A DNA stretch of 64,000 nt, from assembly GCA_029011315.1 (NCBI GenBank), contig JAQXLA010000002.1, forward strand, positions 41,748 through 105,747. Reading direction: 5' to 3'. Below the pieces are notes generated by a model. It was given only the letters and a program-made list of their open reading frames with translations. It had not been told where the DNA came from and searched no databases. The stretch is from Desulfovibrionaceae bacterium (GTDB lineage Bacteria; Desulfobacterota; Desulfovibrionia; Desulfovibrionales; Desulfovibrionaceae). A program made the translations under genes and the position numbers. Of the stretch, positions 26,710 through 35,479 are shown one piece after another. Positions within the stretch are counted from its first letter, which is position 1. Every line of letters begins with the position of its first letter.

Positions 26710-27711
26710 ATGGCGTATCAGAAAGGCTTCGTATACACGCTTGCGGAGCTGGAAGACTTTTACAAAGGCAGTCATGCGGGCGACGTGATTGAGCTCGCCA
26801 ATCAAATCAATGATATTCTGGATGATGTGATCTGGATGGAGTCGAATCAGTCCGACGGACATTTGACGCGTATCAGAACAGGACTGCCGACGATCCACTG
26901 GCGGCGAATCTATCAGGGCGTTGAGCCGTCAAAAAGCGTCTGGACGCAGGTCAAAGAGCCTTGCGCCATGCTTGAAGCGCGTATGGAACTGGATATCAAA
27001 GAAGTAGAGCTATATGGCGACAGGGGCAGGCTTTTCAGAATGTCGGAAGGCAAGGCCTTTCTTGAAGCCATGCGCGAAAAAGTCGCGGCGACAATCTTCT
27101 ATGGCGATCATACGGAATGCCCGGACGAATTCAACGGCCTGGCGATCCGCTATTCGCAGCTCTCCGGCGGCACCTCCAGCAATGTAATCAGCGCCGGCGG
27201 CAGCAATTCGGGAAAGCTTACGTCAATGTACTTGATCGCCTGGGGCGCGGATACCGTGCACGGCATTTATCCAAAGGGCTCAAAGGGCGGAATCGACATG
27301 GTCGATCTTGGAGAACGGACAGTTCTCGACAGTGAGAAGAATCCATTTGAAGCGGTGGTTGATCGCTTTACCTGGAATTGCGGCCTTGCGGTAAGGGACT
27401 GGCGCAGCGTGGTGAGGATCTGCAACATTGACACGGCAAAGCTGACAGTCAGAAAAGGCGCGTCCGGATACATTGATTTGCAGGCGCTGGCAATTCGGGC
27501 GGCGAATGCGATGCCGCCGGCAATGCGCCAGCGGGCGATATGGTACGCTTCTCCGGCTGTGCTGACCGCGCTTGAAATGCAGTCAGCGGATTCGGGAAAT
27601 GTGCAGCTGCATTACGGCCAGTACTTTGATTCTGAAAATGTGCCGTTTGTGCTGGGGCGTCCGGTGCGGCGTTGCGATGCGCTGCTTTCTTCGGAAGAAG
27701 CTGTAGCCTGA
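26710..27711 (+). CDS. Major capsid protein, BPP-1 Bbp17-like
   Basis: This 333-residue protein starts MAYQKGFVYTLAELEDFYKG and contains HLTRIRTGLPTIHWRRIYQG, which resembles the HK97-fold capsid proteins of BPP-1 and epsilon15-type podoviruses. Residues 130-200 (CPDEFNGLAIRYSQLSGGTS; GIYPKGSKGGIDMVDLGE) fit the family's A-domain/insertion pattern. The size agrees with BPP-1 Bbp17. A strong AAGGAGGGG precedes the ATG, as expected for the most abundant virion protein. It is followed at 15 bases by the cement gene. Confidence 0.85.
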   Translation: MAYQKGFVYTLAELEDFYKGSHAGDVIELANQINDILDDVIWMESNQSDGHLTRIRTGLPTIHWRRIYQGVEPSKSVWTQVKEPCAMLEARMELDIKEVELYGDRGRLFRMSEGKAFLEAMREKVAATIFYGDHTECPDEFNGLAIRYSQLSGGTSSNVISAGGSNSGKLTSMYLIAWGADTVHGIYPKGSKGGIDMVDLGERTVLDSEKNPFEAVVDRFTWNCGLAVRDWRSVVRICNIDTAKLTVRKGASGYIDLQALAIRAANAMPPAMRQRAIWYASPAVLTALEMQSADSGNVQLHYGQYFDSENVPFVLGRPVRRCDALLSSEEAVA

Positions 27712-27726
27712 TGAGGGGGAAAAAAG

Positions 27727-28122
27727 ATGATTATCGATGCCAATACGATCTTTTGCGAAAATCTGGCGGTGCGGGGTGCGGAAGTCAAAAGCGGTACGGT
27801 CATTCTCTCGGCCTTGCAGAAGCCTGGCAAGGCTGAGCCGATTCCTCTGCGGGTCATGGTTCCGGAAGGCTTTGCGGGCGGGACAAGCATGACGTTCACC
27901 TTTCAGCAGGCTGATTCCGAAGACGGGGAATTTGCCGACGTTCCTGGGGCGTCGTTTGAAATGACTGCGAATCAGCTCGCAAAAGGCAGCATTCTGCCGA
28001 TCCGCTTTGTCCCGGCAGGCGTGGAAAAGCCGGTTCTGCGTCTGGCGATGACGCCGACAGGCACTTTTACAGCCGGAAAAATTACGGCGCTGATCGGCCG
28101 CGAAGACGTGATCAGCCTCTAG
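27727..28122 (+). CDS. Capsid cement protein, Bbp16-like
   Basis: The 131-residue product MIIDANTIFCENLAVRGAEV is beta-rich (MTFTFQQADSEDGEFADVPG). It matches by eye the Bbp16 family, the jellyroll cement protein that glues BPP-1 capsomers. Position immediately after the major capsid gene agrees with BPP-1. It is complete, with GGGGGAAAAAAG before the ATG. Confidence 0.75.
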   Translation: MIIDANTIFCENLAVRGAEVKSGTVILSALQKPGKAEPIPLRVMVPEGFAGGTSMTFTFQQADSEDGEFADVPGASFEMTANQLAKGSILPIRFVPAGVEKPVLRLAMTPTGTFTAGKITALIGREDVISL

Positions 28123-28192
28123 CGGAGAGGAAAGACGGGACAGCAGCGGGGCCGGGGGATTTCTTCCGGCCTTATGGCAGAGGGGGCAGGAG

Positions 28193-28456
28193 ATGGACAA
28201 GGCAGGCGGAGCAATGATCGACATCTGGAATGCGGCATTGATGGAAATCGGCTGCAGAATCGTGGCCGCGCCTGACGAGCATACTGCGGAGGCGATGATC
28301 TGCGCGCAGTTCTACAGTAGGGCAAGGCTGGAAACATTGCGATCTTTCCCCTGGAGCTTTGCGGCGGTGCGCTGGCAGCTCAGTCCGAAGCCGATGCCGG
28401 AAGCCTGGCGGGGCGCGTGGAAGGCATGCTGGAGGCCGATCGGGCTAATGCCTTGA
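28193..28456 (+). pseudogene. Tail adaptor (tail tubular protein A-like), truncated
   Basis: The first 60 or so residues fit the N-terminus of T7 gp11-type adaptor proteins: MIDIWNAALMEIGCRIVAAP, AQFYSRARLETLRSFPWSFA. Full-length relatives are about 190-200 residues, and the conserved text after PWSFA is absent. From about base 28379 the frame reads nonsense (SPKPMPEAWRGAWKACW) and stops at 28456. A different frame then carries the back half of an SGNH hydrolase. I read this as a deletion junction. The adaptor links portal to tail tube, so loss should block normal tail assembly unless another copy exists. Confidence 0.65.
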
Positions 28457-29100
28457 TCCATGTCGTTGGCGCAGACTACTGCAATGAGTACTACCGGGAT
28501 TTCAATCACCTTTCAGGAATCGGCTACCACCGGCTCGGTGAGCGGATGGCGGATCCGATTGCGCAGACTCTGATCGGGGATCGTGCGTCATGTCTGGCGA
28601 TGCGGGCGGCGGTGAGACATGGGAAATATGTCGACATTGACTACGACATTCCGCGGCCGCCGCTGCATCTGGATTTCTTCACCGTCTCAGAGCGTTCCGG
28701 AACCTGTGCCGGATTTCAGTTCTTTGCGGCGCAGGGCATTGATGAAAGCCTTGAAACCGACACGCTTGGCAGGGCTGTGGAGCCGGAAGAAATTCGCGTT
28801 GTCGCGGTGACGGTGTTGCGGGGCGGAGAGCGGATCCGTCTTGAGCTGGAACGGGAGCCGGAAGGCGCGCCGATCGAACTGCTGGCGTATGCCTGGAAGG
28901 GGCATGGAAACACGGAAGACGACAGCGGGGAACTGACTGAAGGCGACGGCGGAGCGATCAGGCGCTATGCGGCGACGATTCCCCGCGGCAATGTTCGCGA
29001 CAGCGCCGGCGACAGTCTGCGATCGTCATGGGATGGCGGCAGGCTAGACAATTGGGCGATTCATCAAATCATTCAGATACGGACAGAAGCGGGGGAATAA
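28417..29100 (+). pseudogene. SGNH/sialate O-acetylesterase-like phage protein, 3' remnant
   Basis: The open frame reaches back to about 28381, where it begins QSEADAGSLAGRVEGMLEAD; this fits the WxQGExDA block of DUF303-type SGNH hydrolases. The block V catalytic pair is present in DFNHLSGIGYHRLGERMA (Asp and His), followed by a beta domain ending RGNVRDSAGD...NWAIHQIIQI. The N-terminal GDS block with the nucleophile serine is missing, and no ribosome site exists at the GTG at 28417. The intact gene probably encoded a tailspike or appendage esterase. Confidence 0.6.
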
Positions 29101-29102
29101 TT

Positions 29103-30086
29103 ATGCTGCACGTTCACAAGCTGCGCGGGGCAATGATGGAAGGGGTCAGCTTGCCGGTTCTGGAATACGACAAGGCCGAAGCGCGGATCGCGGCTATTGA
29201 GGGGTGGAGCTGGTTCCTCTCGCCGCATGCGGATTTCCTCGGCGATGAGACGATTACGGAACGGGCTGAGGGGCGAAAATTCTCGGCAAATGCGTCAAGC
29301 GTCTGCGAACGTCTGCATCTGGGCACGCTTCCTGACGGGAATCCGGCCTTGACCATGGCCGACGGCGGGGAAATTCTGGATCCTCAGCCGGACATTACGA
29401 TTCCATCGGCCTATGGAAGCTTCCTGTTCCCAAACTCGCAGGCCTTCACTTTTTTTGCCGTGCACTATCCCAAGCCGTATCTTGACGGCACGGGGATAAT
29501 CACGGCCGGCGGCGTGAAGAAGACGCTGCGCAATTATGTCAGCTCAAACGGGGTGACGGGGATCGACGACACTTTGATCATGCCGTGGAACATTGTCGGA
29601 GCGACGATTCCGGAAGGATTCTTCTTGCCGATGCTGGCGATTGACGGCGAAAAGGGAAATCCGATTCTGCGCCTGCGGCATTTGCAGGACGGGGCGATGG
29701 CTTCTACGGTTCTGGGATTTGCGGGGCTGGATCTGTTTGAATGCTGCGCCGATGGCGGCGCGCTGTACATCATGCTCGGCTATACGTCCGGGAGATTCCG
29801 CCTGAATGTCAACGGGACGCAATTGGCGGAGTATGCGCTATCCGGCGATTTGACGCTTTCCACGGCGGCGGCAATGGGCTTCCCGGGCTTTTCGGATGCG
29901 GCGTACAACTATCGCACGTCTTCCAGGTGGAAAGGCATGATCGGCTGTGCGGGTCTGCTCGGCATTGACCTCACAGCTGCGGAGCGGAGCACGGAAAAGG
30001 CTCTGCTTGACGCGTACGTTTTCGGCAAGTACCGCCTGAACGAAATCCCGGCGCCGGCGGCGGATGAAGCGACTGAAGAGGCTTGA
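29103..30086 (+). CDS. LamG-like phage appendage protein
   Basis: This 327-residue protein is rich in beta strands. Its second half (GALYIMLGYTSGRFRLNVNG; NYRTSSRWKGMIGCAGLLGI; ...STEKALLDAYVFGKYR) looks like a concanavalin/LamG-type jellyroll, typical of phage fibre or decoration proteins that bind glycans. The ATG at 29103 is three bases after the preceding stop; the track start at 29028 lies inside that gene. It overlaps the track start of the lysozyme ORF, but that gene's better start is downstream. Confidence 0.55.
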   Translation: MLHVHKLRGAMMEGVSLPVLEYDKAEARIAAIEGWSWFLSPHADFLGDETITERAEGRKFSANASSVCERLHLGTLPDGNPALTMADGGEILDPQPDITIPSAYGSFLFPNSQAFTFFAVHYPKPYLDGTGIITAGGVKKTLRNYVSSNGVTGIDDTLIMPWNIVGATIPEGFFLPMLAIDGEKGNPILRLRHLQDGAMASTVLGFAGLDLFECCADGGALYIMLGYTSGRFRLNVNGTQLAEYALSGDLTLSTAAAMGFPGFSDAAYNYRTSSRWKGMIGCAGLLGIDLTAAERSTEKALLDAYVFGKYRLNEIPAPAADEATEEA

Positions 30087-30105
30087 AAACAGGAGCGCGG
30101 AAAAG

Positions 30106-30696
30106 ATGGCGGACGATCAGGACTTTGAAAAAATCTACAGCAGGACGGCGGCTTTTGAAGGCTTTTTCTCTGACCACCCTGATGACGCGGGCGGGCCGAC
30201 AAAATACGGCATTTCATTGCGTTTTCTGGGAAATATCGGCCTGAAAGACGGCGATGCTGACGGAGACGGCAGGATCACGGCGCAAGACGTCGATGCCGTG
30301 ACCCTGCAAAAGGCGCGGGAGCTGATGCGGAAAAACTTCTGGGACAAGCCCGGAATCTGTCGCCTGCCTGACCTGATTGCCATGGTGACGTTTGATTTTG
30401 CCGTGAACGCCGGATCCCGTCAGGCTGTCAAAATTACGCAGCGGGCGATCGAAGCCTGCACGGGGCTGAAGTGCAAGGCCGATGGACTGATCGGGCCGGT
30501 GACCATTGGAGCCGCCTGCACAGCTCTGGACGGAAGAAAGCTGGAAATATGCCGGAAGGCGATTGAGCTGCGGCGGGATTTCTACAGGGGGATCGTCAGC
30601 CACAGGCCAAGACAGCGGGTCTTTCTGAAGGGCTGGCTGAATCGCTGCGACAGTCTGGAGCAATTCATAGAAAAGCAGGCCGGATTTGAGCAGTGA
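30106..30696 (+). CDS. Phage lysozyme, GH108-type muramidase
   Basis: This 196-residue endolysin has the glycoside hydrolase family 108 signature AFEGFFSDHPDDAGGPTKYG, with the catalytic glutamate in FEGF. It also has the C-terminal peptidoglycan-binding region seen as CKADGLIGPVTIGAACTALD. It would cut the murein at lysis. There is no signal peptide, so it needs the holin encoded next. I prefer the ATG at 30106 (MADDQDFEKIY), about ten bases after AGGAG, over the track start at 30064. Its stop overlaps the holin ORF region. Confidence 0.85.
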   Translation: MADDQDFEKIYSRTAAFEGFFSDHPDDAGGPTKYGISLRFLGNIGLKDGDADGDGRITAQDVDAVTLQKARELMRKNFWDKPGICRLPDLIAMVTFDFAVNAGSRQAVKITQRAIEACTGLKCKADGLIGPVTIGAACTALDGRKLEICRKAIELRRDFYRGIVSHRPRQRVFLKGWLNRCDSLEQFIEKQAGFEQ

Positions 30697-30725
30697 ACGC
30701 GCGCCAGAGTGATGCGGGGGAAGCA

Positions 30726-31247
30726 ATGAGCAACGACAGCTTGATCGGAGGCGTGTGCGGCTACGTGGCCGGGCTGCTGGATTCGTGGGAAATCAAGTCC
30801 TTTCTCGGGGGAATCGGCCTTCTCTATACCTCCATTTCCGGAGGCGATGTCTTTCTATTGGCTGCGGTCTATGCGCTGATGTGTCTTGATCTTGTGTTCG
30901 GGCTATGCGAAGCTTTTTTCCTGGGAAAATTCACGCCTTTTCGCATGCACCGCGGAGTAATCAAGTTCCTTTCCTATTCGCTGGCTATCTTTCTGATCAT
31001 GACCGTGTCCGCCTCGATCAATGCGACAGCCGGAATGAATCTTCACCTTCAGGATTTCTTCATGTCCTATATTGTGGCCTGTGAGGCCATATCGATTGCC
31101 CGGCATGCGGTGCGGCTTGGCTGGCCGGTTCCGAAGCTGCTGATCCGCATTGCATTCGCAGCCAGACAGCGCGCGGAACAGCTGACGGAATCGGTTTGCG
31201 ACGGGGAAAAGGACAGCAGCAAAGGCAGGGAGGAAAAAGGAAGATGA
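30726..31247 (+). CDS. Phage holin (phage_holin_4 type)
   Basis: This 173-residue membrane protein has three to four predicted membrane segments: GGIGLLYTSISGGDVFLLAA, VYALMCLDLVFGLCEAFFL and FLSYSLAIFLIMTVSASINA. A polar C-terminal tail follows. The layout matches toxin-secretion/phage-lysis holins of the phage_holin_4 group, and the gene follows the lysozyme directly. The ATG at 30726 has GGGGGAA five bases upstream. Its stop overlaps the next ATG (ATGA). Confidence 0.75.
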   Translation: MSNDSLIGGVCGYVAGLLDSWEIKSFLGGIGLLYTSISGGDVFLLAAVYALMCLDLVFGLCEAFFLGKFTPFRMHRGVIKFLSYSLAIFLIMTVSASINATAGMNLHLQDFFMSYIVACEAISIARHAVRLGWPVPKLLIRIAFAARQRAEQLTESVCDGEKDSSKGREEKGR

Positions 31248-33754
31248 GCCGCATAGCCTGGAGAAATTTCACCGGCGGAGAAGTGTCGCCGAATCTTTCC
31301 GCGCGGTATGACCTGAAGAAATACGGGACGGCGCTGGCCGCTTGCGTCAATTTCCTGCCCAATCCGATCGGCGATCTGGAGCGGCGGCCGGGGCTGGAAT
31401 ATGTCGCAGAGCTGGACGGGGATGCGGTGCTGATTCCCTTTCGCTTCAATACCGAACCCAGGAACAATTACGCGATACTGTTCGGAAGCGGCGGAATACG
31501 GATAGCGCATGCGGATGGAATGCTTGACGGCGTCCGGCTGGACAATCCCTATACGCTGGAGCAGGCGCGGCAAATCAGCTATGCCCAGACCGGAGACGTC
31601 CTTTATTTGGCGCATGGTCAGCACCCGCTGCGCAAGATCACGCGTTCCGGACTGGCGGAACCGTATTTCTGGAAGATTGAGGAAGTCGCAGTCAATGCCG
31701 CTCTTGCCTCGCCTGGCAAGCCGCGCGTTGTGCCGATTCGCGGGCTGAAGTCAGAAAGCAGCCTGGAAGAATATGCCAAGCATGAAACCTTTGCCCTGTC
31801 CTACAAAATCACGGCAGTCGATGAGAACGGCACTGAAACCAGTGCGGGAGAGGCTGGAAGCGCGCTTTTCCGGTACCCTACGGACTGGGTTGCAGGAGAT
31901 GCCGCAGAAGTCCGCTGGAATGCGGTGCCCAATGCCGCGGAATATAACGTCTATCGCGATTCAGCTGGATATTTCGGATATGTCGGCACGGTGAAGGCCG
32001 ATCACGTCAAAGCCGTCCTGGAAGGCGGAACCTTTTCCGGCGACAAGCTGCTTTCAACGCTTGGGAGAGATTTTCTCCCCTCAACCCCGTGCAGCTGGTA
32101 CATTCATCGGCAAGGCGCTTTCCATACGACTACGACGATACCGGAAGGCGGAAGCGGGGAGCTCTATCCGTCATGGCTGGCAGATGATCAGTCTTATCGG
32201 GCAGTATTCAACGGAAGTGAATGGATTCTCTTTCATTCCTCGGCACTGGATGAAGATCTCAGCGACTTCACGCGGGGCAAATGGGAAGATCGCACGGCGC
32301 CGGATGGAACGCACTACCCCGCAGGCAGCGGCGGAAATGTCTGCTTTTCTGAATATCTGACAGGCGGGACAGAACAAGAGTGCGTCTATTTCCTGGACGA
32401 AAACTACGAAGGCGACGCCGCAGCGACGCCGCCGGAAGACTGGAACCCCTTTGCCGGAGGAAACTATCCTCGGTCTGTGGCCTTTCATCAGCAGCGGCTT
32501 GTGCTGGGCGGCACGAAGAAGCAGCCGACGACGCTCTTTTTCTCGCGCGTCGGAGATTATGAGAATTTTCGCCGCTCGCGGCCTGTGCGCGATGATGACG
32601 CGCTGGAGCTGACGCTTGCTTCCGGATCGATTGACGATCTTCAATGGCTCGTATCATTCGGCAATCTGCTGGCCGGAACCAGCGGCGCGGAATACATTAT
32701 CAAAAGCTCGGGTCCGGCTCTCACGCCGTCGGACTGCTCTGCCTCCGCCGCGTCATTCTGGGGATCCGGCTCGCTGCGGCCGCTGGTCATTGGCACAAGC
32801 GTTCTGCACAACGCCCGCGCCGGCGGACATATTCGGGATCTTTACTATTCCTGGGAAACGGAAGGCTATAACGGCAACGATCTTTCCCTGCTGGCTCCAC
32901 ATCTCTCGGAAGAGGCGGAGCCGCTGCAGTGGGCGTTTGTCCGTGCGCCAAATCCGGAAATCCGCCTGATTCGGGCTGATGGCAAGGCGCTTTCTCTCTC
33001 TTATGTGCGTGAAGAAAATGTCTGCGCCTGGTCAGGTCTCGAAACAGAAGGCCAATTCCGATCGGTCTGTGAGCTGTGCGGCGAAGAACGATCGGAAATT
33101 CTCTATGTCGTGCAAAGGGAAGATGCTGACGGCCGGCCGCTGTTCTTTCTGGAACGGGAAACGGATCGCTTCCATGCGCGGGACGGGATTGAAAACGCTT
33201 CCTTCCTGGACTGCTCAACGCGGATTGAGCTCAATGATCCGGCCGATGTCGTGCCATGTCCGGAATATCTGGAAAAATTCCGCTCTGTTTCCGTTCTGGC
33301 TGACGGCTCCCCGGCAGATGCCGCAGTTGTGAATGGCATGTTGATTCTGCCTTTCAAGGCGTCAAATATCCTTATAGGGCTGGGCTATGTCTCCTTTGCG
33401 GCGACGATGCCAGCGGAAGCCGATGCCGAAAACGGGACAACGCTCGGCCGGCCGCGGGCGTTCGGCTCGTGCGTGCTGCGGATTCGTGAGAGCGTCGGAG
33501 GGGAAGCAAGGGCCTCGCGGCCGGGGGAAATTCAAAAAGGCGACTGGGAGAGCTGGAAAGGCGGAGACTATCACAGTCTTCCGCATTTGCCAGCGCAATG
33601 GGGCCGGCCGGTACAGCCACGATCCGAAGATGTGGATTTTGTTCCGGCTGGCGGCGGCATGATGGAAGATGCCGCGCTTTGCATCAGGCAGGCCTTGCCG
33701 CTGCCGTTCAGAATTTCGGCGATTATCGCCAATATCATTTTCCAGGGGGCGTAA
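31244..33754 (+). CDS. Large phage tail protein (GGE.SPNL family)
   Basis: This 836-residue protein starts MSRIAWRNFTGGEVSPNLSA followed by RYDLKKYGTALAACVNFLPN. This pattern is seen in a family of large podovirus proteins annotated as hypothetical, stabilisation or tail-tube-type proteins, thought to form part of the short tail nozzle. The rest is beta-rich, with WNAVPNAAEYNVYRDS resembling a fibronectin-like module near residue 230. The start at 31244 overlaps the holin stop as ATGA; the track start at 31196 is inside the holin gene. Confidence 0.7.
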   Translation: MSRIAWRNFTGGEVSPNLSARYDLKKYGTALAACVNFLPNPIGDLERRPGLEYVAELDGDAVLIPFRFNTEPRNNYAILFGSGGIRIAHADGMLDGVRLDNPYTLEQARQISYAQTGDVLYLAHGQHPLRKITRSGLAEPYFWKIEEVAVNAALASPGKPRVVPIRGLKSESSLEEYAKHETFALSYKITAVDENGTETSAGEAGSALFRYPTDWVAGDAAEVRWNAVPNAAEYNVYRDSAGYFGYVGTVKADHVKAVLEGGTFSGDKLLSTLGRDFLPSTPCSWYIHRQGAFHTTTTIPEGGSGELYPSWLADDQSYRAVFNGSEWILFHSSALDEDLSDFTRGKWEDRTAPDGTHYPAGSGGNVCFSEYLTGGTEQECVYFLDENYEGDAAATPPEDWNPFAGGNYPRSVAFHQQRLVLGGTKKQPTTLFFSRVGDYENFRRSRPVRDDDALELTLASGSIDDLQWLVSFGNLLAGTSGAEYIIKSSGPALTPSDCSASAASFWGSGSLRPLVIGTSVLHNARAGGHIRDLYYSWETEGYNGNDLSLLAPHLSEEAEPLQWAFVRAPNPEIRLIRADGKALSLSYVREENVCAWSGLETEGQFRSVCELCGEERSEILYVVQREDADGRPLFFLERETDRFHARDGIENASFLDCSTRIELNDPADVVPCPEYLEKFRSVSVLADGSPADAAVVNGMLILPFKASNILIGLGYVSFAATMPAEADAENGTTLGRPRAFGSCVLRIRESVGGEARASRPGEIQKGDWESWKGGDYHSLPHLPAQWGRPVQPRSEDVDFVPAGGGMMEDAALCIRQALPLPFRISAIIANIIFQGA

Positions 33755-33758
33755 TTCT

Positions 33759-34376
33759 ATGGCAGGGGCTTCGACTTTGGCAGCTCTTTCGCTGGGGGCT
33801 TCGGCATTGGGAACGGCGGCCGGCGCTGCTTCAGCCTATGCGCAGGCCAGGCAGCAGCAGAAGTCTGCGGCCTTTCAGAGCGCGCAGGCCGAACAGAATG
33901 CCAGGATCGCGGAGATGAATGCCGAAATAGAACGGGAAAACGCTTCGCGCGCCGAAAGATCCGGACATGAAGAGGCGCAGAGCATTCGCAGACAGGCGGC
34001 GCAGGTCATTGGGCGGCAAAGGGCTGCGTCCGGTGCGTCCGGGCTGGATGTCGATGCCGGCTCCCTGCTGGAACTGCAGGCCGATACGGCCGGACAGGCT
34101 GAAGCGGATGCCGTCGCGGCCTATCAGAAAGGCCTTGATCAGGCCTATGCTTATAGAATCAATGCCCTGAATATGGAAAATCAGAGCGCGGCGGCGCAGG
34201 CAGCTTCAAAAATGCATGCCTCTCAGGGCAGGAAGTACGGACAGGGCGCGCTTATAGGCGCGGCGTCCACGGCTCTGGCGGGGGCTTCGTCGCTCATAGA
34301 CGGCGCAGCAGCATGGGACAAGAAGCTGGCTGGGCAATGGTTCGGAACGAACAGCGGGAACGGAAACGGAGGATAA
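33759..34376 (+). CDS. Internal virion/ejection protein, small (gp14-like)
   Basis: This 205-residue alanine-rich protein has a glycine/alanine hydrophobic N-terminus (LAALSLGASALGTAAGAASA), a long coiled coil and ASGASGLDVDAGSLLELQAD. The last block is common to small podovirus ejection proteins of the T7 gp14 type. Such proteins are stored in the capsid and form a channel across the cell envelope. The ATG at 33759 lies four bases after the preceding stop, with AGGGGG upstream. It ends before a terminator. Confidence 0.65.
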   Translation: MAGASTLAALSLGASALGTAAGAASAYAQARQQQKSAAFQSAQAEQNARIAEMNAEIERENASRAERSGHEEAQSIRRQAAQVIGRQRAASGASGLDVDAGSLLELQADTAGQAEADAVAAYQKGLDQAYAYRINALNMENQSAAAQAASKMHASQGRKYGQGALIGAASTALAGASSLIDGAAAWDKKLAGQWFGTNSGNGNGG

Positions 34377-34453
34377 AGGGAGCGTTGGTGAAAATCGGGA
34401 CGGAGATGCCCGCAGAAGCGGAGTTTTTCGCCCCGATTTTGCAGCGGGCGGAA

Positions 34454-34486
34454 TGAAAAAAGCGGCCTTGCGGCCGCTGTTTTTCA
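34454..34486. terminator. Bidirectional terminator between ejection gene and winged-helix gene
   Basis: AGCGGCC pairs with GGCCGCT around a TTGC loop, with A and T runs on the two sides. It can end the plus-strand late transcript and the minus-strand winged-helix gene. The remaining bases from 34377 to 34670 show no supported gene; a 23-codon ORF here is just the terminator read as protein. Confidence 0.75.
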
Positions 34487-34670
34487 TTGCCTTCCCGCTG
34501 TTTGCATTCAGAAAAGCAGCTTGAAGAAGTCCAGAGGATTTTTTTTCAGAAGGCAGGAAGGCAAGAAATAGAGGAGATCAAATGCAACCCACGGAGATCC
34601 CGGAAACCCGCTTCTTAAGGAGCGGAAAGAATGTACGCGGAAACATGGGAAAAGGCAAGATTTCCGTTCT

Positions 34671-35117
34671 TCAGCTCTGCTTTTTCATGCCAAAGGCCTG
34701 CCAGGCATTTTTCAGCCGGTTTTCTCCGGCTTTCTTGCTGCGGCTGGCGTTGATCATGTTCGGGTTGATCATGTATCGGCCGGGCTTGACGCGGATAATA
34801 TTCGCCTTCTTCAGGCTGTTCAGAATCCGGTAAATTGAAGAAAGCGAAATCTTGCAGGCTTCTTCCATTTCTTCCGGGTCGGTGCTGGCGATGTTGGTGG
34901 CCGGGCTCATGTTGTCCAGCAGAAACCGGAAGACGGCGACAGTATTGGGCGAAAGGCTCGGCAGATGCTCTAAAGCCTCGAAGAACTGGCGCGGATAGAG
35001 AATGACAAATCCGCTGCGCGCCGGGAGCGTTTCGCTTTCAAGGCTGTGCAGAGCGGAGCAGATAGAATGAATTTTCTTGCGCAGCGCGCGCTTTTCTGGC
35101 ATAACTGTTTCCGTCAT
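34671..35117 (-). CDS. RepL-like winged-helix DNA-binding protein
   Basis: This is the only minus-strand gene in the phage module. The product (148 residues from the ATG at 35117) has a winged helix in its C-terminal half: DPEEMEEACKISLSSIYRIL, NSLKKANIIRVKPGRYMINP, NMINASRSKKAG. The RYMINPN wing resembles plasmid RepL/RepA-type replication proteins and MarR-like regulators. The start at 35117 has GGAG nine bases upstream; the track start at 35162 has no such site. Terminators on both sides and repeat-rich DNA upstream suggest a self-contained cassette. Role could be repressor, late regulator or replication initiator. Confidence 0.65.
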   Translation of the reverse strand: MTETVMPEKRALRKKIHSICSALHSLESETLPARSGFVILYPRQFFEALEHLPSLSPNTVAVFRFLLDNMSPATNIASTDPEEMEEACKISLSSIYRILNSLKKANIIRVKPGRYMINPNMINASRSKKAGENRLKNAWQAFGMKKQS

Positions 35118-35194
35118 CGGAGTTTTCTCCATGCTTTGAAATGTCTGTTTCTCTTGGGGCATTTTTGAGCATGGAGATTTTTTTTGTCAAGCTA

Positions 35195-35270
35195 TTCCAT
35201 GAAAAAAGTGACATTTTTTCGCACGCTATGACATGCCATTTCGCACAGTACGCGAATTTCCATGAAAAAA
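35195..35270. repeat. Interspersed direct repeats upstream of the winged-helix gene
   Basis: TTCCATGAAAAAA occurs exactly at 35195-35207 and again at 35258-35270. Between them TGACAT...TTTCGCAC occurs twice (about 35209-35224 and 35229-35246). Such spaced repeats are typical of operators or replication iterons bound by the adjacent regulator. Confidence 0.6.
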
Positions 35271-35317
35271 ATTCAAGAAAATCAATGGGGATATAAAATG
35301 CGCTTTTCTTCTTCTTT

Positions 35318-35350
35318 ATTATTTATTTATATTATTTATTTATATTATTT
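35318..35350. repeat. AT-only 13 bp tandem repeat (2.5 copies)
   Basis: ATTATTTATTTAT is repeated at 35318 and 35331, with a partial third copy to 35350, giving 33 bases with no G or C in a GC-rich phage module. It resembles the easily melted AT-rich element of replication origins or a strong promoter UP region. The inverted repeat GTCTAT-TGGC-ATAGAC (35362-35377) follows at once. The gap 35118-35479 holds no supported gene. Confidence 0.65.
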
Positions 35351-35428
35351 GCATATACTTAGTCTATTGGCATAGACAGGGTCGAATATGGGCGAAAACG
35401 GCAGGCAAAACAGGCGCGCAATATGAGA

Positions 35429-35462
35429 AGCTTCCGGATCTCCGGGGGCTTTTTTCTTTTTT
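35429..35462 (+). terminator. Terminator just before the 739-codon ejection gene
   Basis: AGCTTCCGG pairs with CCGGGGGCT (two G-U pairs) and is followed by TTTTTTCTTTTTT. It lies 17 bases before the next ATG. A 12-codon ORF (MGENGRQNRRAI) ends right at the stem, which is leader-peptide-like but may be chance. Confidence 0.6.
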
Positions 35463-35479
35463 GAGGGGGAAGAAAAAGG

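Noticed and set aside
28193-29100. Programmed frameshift joining the two ORFs
   Set aside because: There is no slippery heptamer at the junction, and both halves lack large conserved parts, which a frameshift would not explain.
28193-33754. Diversity-generating retroelement as in BPP-1
   Set aside because: Despite BPP-1-like head genes I see no reverse transcriptase, no Mtd-like C-lectin protein and no template/variable repeat pair.
34453-34524. 23-codon ORF MKKAALRPLFF..
   Set aside because: It coincides with the terminator hairpin and lacks a ribosome site.
35318-35350. CRISPR-like repeat
   Set aside because: The 13 bp units are directly tandem, AT-only and without spacers; no cas gene is near.
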